The position numbers and the translations under genes are program-made. From Paratinospora sagittata (taxonomy: Eukaryota; Streptophyta; Magnoliopsida; Ranunculales; Menispermaceae): 64,000 nucleotides of DNA. The stretch lies in contig CM069593.1 in NCBI GenBank assembly GCA_035771175.1, forward strand, positions 2,660,461 through 2,724,460, in the 5' to 3' direction. The notes under the pieces are model-generated. The model was not told the origin of the DNA. It saw only the letters and a list, made by a program, of their open reading frames with translations, and ran no database searches. Below, one piece after another: positions 60,451-64,000 of this stretch. Position 1 is the first letter of the stretch, and the number at the start of each line of letters is the position of its first letter.

Positions 60451-60489
60451 CATATACCTAAAAAAAAAGAAAAGAAAAAAAAGAAGAAG
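60451..60489 (+). mobile_element. 39 bp A-rich insertion with 13 bp TSD
   Basis: CTTAGAACAATAT occurs at 60438-60450 and 60490-60502. Between them lies CATATACCT followed by an A/G-rich run. This is the footprint of a reverse-transcribed poly(A) tail inserted almost without body. Confidence 0.65.
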
Positions 60490-63036
60490 CTTAGAACAAT
60501 ATGATTAATGAGGATGTATTACATGTTGACTTGATTTTTAAAAGGTTAAAAATCTTGCTAAAAATTCTCAATCTATAAGTGAAATTATTATAAAATGGAT
60601 GAGATTTGATAATGATTTAGTATTGACTATTTTTGTTCAAATACACCATTGTTTTTCTTTAAGCCTATTTTATGGTTTTCAAATACTTGATATAAATATA
60701 CAACTCTTTTAACGAATCTTAAAAACTTGAGCTTTTTATAATAGAAAATCAGGCATATAGAAGTATATTATTTATAATTATAATTTAACTTGCTAACTAC
60801 CATAATTAGTTTGTTAATTATTCATATATGATTGAAATAAATATCCCTATGAGAGAATTTTCTCTAAGAATATATGCAATCTTTTTATTTTTTTCGAAAA
60901 GAACTTTGTTTAAATTTTGGCTACCATCATTGTTGTCTGAATCATGATCTAGATTGATGAATTGTACGATTCATGATTCAGTTCACACAAACTATTCAAA
61001 TTGGATTCTTGAATTACTATAGCCATGAATTGGTCCAAGTAGGTTGTGAATAGAACCATCACTAAAAGAACCATAGTAAATCAGTATGAATCATTAGTAG
61101 CTTAAAAACTCTAATGTCTTTATAATTCTGATGATTCGACAAGCCTCAAAATGATTCAATTCTGATTCACTATTCTTACAACAATGGCTACCATAGGTTT
61201 AATTTGGCTTTAGGAGTGAAAACAAGAACTGATGTGATGTAGGACCATTAGATTCGATATTAGAATGATGTTGTAGGATATATGATTTTGAGTGAATTAG
61301 AAAGGGTTTGAGAATCAAAAGATTTTTGAGGTCACACCAAAAATATATATATAAGGTTTTTTTAATTTTTGGTTTTAATTGTAGAATGGATATTAGCCAT
61401 TTAAAGGTATATAATTAACGAGACAAGGCTATTTTTAGATTCACAGTATCTAAAACTAAACATAGGCGAGGAAAAGATAAAAAGATAGATATTGAAAAAC
61501 TAAGATTTGTCCACCTCTCTATCAAGCTACTATGCTCATGACATCCCATTGATGATTCAATTAGAATCACATAAATTAATCGAAGGAATGCCTTTAATTC
61601 AAATTGATTCAGTCAAAGGACCCATATCTTTGACTTTCATACTTGAGGTTATGCTTCTTGGGTCATGATATTGTGTGCTTTGAGCTAGGTCAGGCCTTTT
61701 AGTTCTACCAATCTAATGGTTTTTAATGTGTCATGATTACAACACACAAAAGTTGGGAAAATATTTTCTGTACTGATGCGGTGTGGTATATTACACTCCA
61801 CATACCTTACATTGGTGAAGTAGCAGAGAAGTTGATATTATTCTCATAGCCTAGTTCATTTATACCACAAAATTGAAGGAAAACTTAAACCCTAAGCCCT
61901 GATCTCCATACATATTCAAAATTGGTAGGATATTCGATTGATAATGATACAAAAAGTTGCAATGAAACTAATAATATTTTCATTCCCATTCTTAATAAAA
62001 TTTGCCTTTCTCAAAAACCATAGAGTTTATTATTTATAAATTCTTTAAGAACTATCTTTGGGCTTAACGACTCAACACATCAAAGCCTTTTCTCAACTGA
62101 TCTTAATGCTCAACTTAAACTTTAAAAGTAAATAAATAAATAACCAAGTAAATATATGTACCGAATTTTAGGAGAAAATTTGTAAATATGAAGAATTAAC
62201 AAACTTGCTATAGATCATTCATCATTTCTCTAAAGTATAAAGAAAATATATTTTATTGAAGTGATCCTTTTTTTTTCCTATAACTTATTGCCCATTAATG
62301 ATTAAAGAAAAACTTGGCAAGACACTTTAAAGCAAACATTTAGTTTCCGCAAGGCATATACTTATACCCAATAGACATCCAGTTTTGCTAAACCTAAATT
62401 TTATATTTTTTTGTGTGCTAGAATAGTTGCCTACATTTGAAACTTGTGGTTGCCTATTTATGAAGTAGTCTCTCTCCAAAAAACACACAAAAAACTTTCT
62501 AGGCTTCTAAAAGAGAGAAGTAATCCACCTATTCCTACATGGTTGTCGACCAAAACTTTTAGCATTTAGAACACTTTGAACCATTTTCAAACCACAATTA
62601 TCCGATGTTAACCTAACAATTTGAAACTTTGACAAACAGTTACAATTATAGGCATTGACTTTTAGTTAAAAGTCTCACTAAAATATGGTGAGAAATGGTA
62701 AAGAATTAATACCTTTTTGGTCCATTTACCAAGTTTCTAATTGTTTATTTTCTAAACCTAAAATGGACAGCTTGACTATAAAAGTCCTTTTTAGTGATGT
62801 TTTTAACAATTGGAACAACTAATAGTTTGATATGTCAAGACAAATCGCCAGCTTGCTTACCGTTGGTGGTTTGGTAACTTAACAAAACCTTCTCTTAAGG
62901 GATCAACCACCTAAATCCATTTTGCTTGTTTGTTTTTTTTTTTTGGTTTAAGATTTTCAATTCCACAACACATGGTTGGGATAATTGTACTCTTATAAAA
63001 TTTTTCTTTTTAACTTCAAAGGGATGTGTTGATCTC

Positions 63037-63590
63037 AATGTTGTCAGGATCCCGATTCGGATCGGTAGGATCACACGATCCTACACAAGGGCCGATCTGG
63101 ATCCCTCGTTGGATCGAAATTTAATGAGATCGTGGTCCAACACGTAGGATCATGATCCAACACGTAGGATCGTGATCCAACACGTAGGATCGTGATCCAA
63201 CTACGATCCTTTTTTTTAACATTGGTTTTTGAAAAAAGTGGATTTAAAAAAACATATAGTGATTCTGTATGTAGTTTTTTAAAAAAAAAAAAATATGTAG
63301 ATTTAAAAAAAAATACTTTATGTTTTTGTTTTTTTTTTAATGAACTTGGTTGTTTACTTGTTCTTGAATGGTTGTAAATTTATAAATGTGGGCTAGGACT
63401 CTTATCTTTTGAGCTACACTTCTTAGAATTTGGCTTAATTTATATTTATATGTATTATTTCAATGTTTTTTGGGTACCTTTATACACAAATAACATTTAT
63501 ATTTTTTAGTTGGTAGGATCTTACGATCTACGATTCGATCTTTTAGGCCCCCTACTGATCCGAGGTAGGATCCCGATCCTGACAACCTTG
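63037..63590. mobile_element. Mutator-like MITE, 554 bp, with 9 bp TSD
   Basis: GTTGATCTC flanks at 63028-63036 and 63591-63599; 9 bp duplications are typical of Mutator-like elements. The left end AATGTTGTCAGGATC and right end (reverse-complemented CAAGGTTGTCAGGATC) are terminal inverted repeats. Both subterminal regions are dense in GATC and TAGGATC motifs. The left part contains about four copies of a 20 bp unit (see separate entry). No coding. Confidence 0.8.
63128..63206. repeat. 20 bp tandem repeat inside the Mutator-like MITE
   Basis: Units of the form GATCCAACACGTAGGATCRT repeat about three and a half times without spacers; the first has GGTCC in place of GATCC. Each contains the inverted pair GATCC/GGATC, so single strands could fold. 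Confidence 0.85.
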
Positions 63591-64000
63591 GTTGATCTCG
63601 TAATTCTTTATAAGCACCCCTTTTCTCAGAACAGGTGATGCTTTAATTTTATGGTTTACAAAATCACCTCTTTCTCTTTATCTTTGGTCTCTCTTCACTA
63701 TCAATTTTCACTGCCACTCTATCTGTGTTTTGACTTGTAGTAAAATCACATTTAATGTATTCAGTCTTTAGTCCTACTTCTTTTAACGGTTTGGATTATG
63801 AAATCTCAGTGGGTGGGGAGTAGGGTCTCCAATACCCATGATCTCAAAAAAAATAAAAAAAATAATCTCTTCTATTTAGCATTTATTCTTGATTTATTTT
63901 CATCAATTAGTATTATATTGGCAACAAATAAATTTCACGATGGAATATCTTTTTGAATATGTTTAGTTAATTTATACATATATGGTGCAAAATGGTATGG

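Larger units (their letters stand above)
59510..64000. other. putative long intron or 3' flank of the ATL gene
   Basis: Starts with a good donor (GTAAGT) and contains no recognisable exon. Inserted elements are a LINE tail (59794-59894), a minimal poly(A) insertion (60451-60489) and a Mutator-like MITE (63037-63590). The stretch 60510-63020 is AT-rich with nothing I can name. Confidence 0.5.

Overview
The window is nuclear DNA from a flowering plant, most likely a woody eudicot; I cannot name the species from sequence alone. Evidence: AT-rich intergenic DNA, GT-AG introns, two AP2/ERF transcription factor genes, an ATL-type RING-H2 gene, a PPR relic, two Ty1/Copia retrotransposons primed by initiator-Met tRNA, and many small non-autonomous elements. 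There are no operons, CRISPR arrays or bacterial features.

Layout. 1-127: possible 5' end of a minus-strand gene leaving the left edge. 128-7.5 kb: intergenic, with one SINE, half of a foldback element and a GC-richer patch at 5.63-6.22 kb. 7.77-11.22 kb: a three-exon gene for an acidic, probably TRM-like protein (515 aa in my model). 12.42-19.61 kb: a five-exon coiled-coil protein gene (728 aa in my model) with a 3.5 kb last intron. 19.6-26.5 kb: intergenic. 26.82-27.53 kb: intronless CBF/DREB1-type AP2 gene with three G-boxes just upstream and a hAT-like MITE about 110 bp after its stop. 31.31-36.28 kb: complete Copia element (copy A, plus strand), followed by a 217 bp solo LTR and a truncated PPR pseudogene. 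41.21-41.78 kb (minus): intronless ERF025/026/027-type (DREB A-4) gene. 47.19-52.61 kb: second complete Copia element (copy B, minus strand). 58.98 kb onward: first two coding exons of an ATL-family RING-H2 ubiquitin ligase; I find no RING exon before the right edge.

Most of the remainder is transposon-derived. Target-site duplications or paired termini can be read directly for both Copia elements, the solo LTR, several tRNA-derived SINEs, two 5'-truncated retroposon tails, a hAT-like MITE and a Mutator-like MITE with 9 bp TSDs. A third MITE family occurs three times. Both Copia copies are young by LTR comparison (about 2% and 1% divergence by eye), yet each carries a coding lesion at or beside a catalytic motif.

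I found nothing that I would defend as a wholly new biological system. The best leads are: a near-perfect 45 bp hairpin inside an intron; a 114 bp foldback downstream of the coiled-coil gene; a young Copia copy whose frameshift falls in the reverse-transcriptase active-site motif and whose leader repeats a hexamer every 14-19 bp; a triplicated 82 bp unit inside a Copia LTR; and an upstream-ORF-laden leader on the ATL gene.
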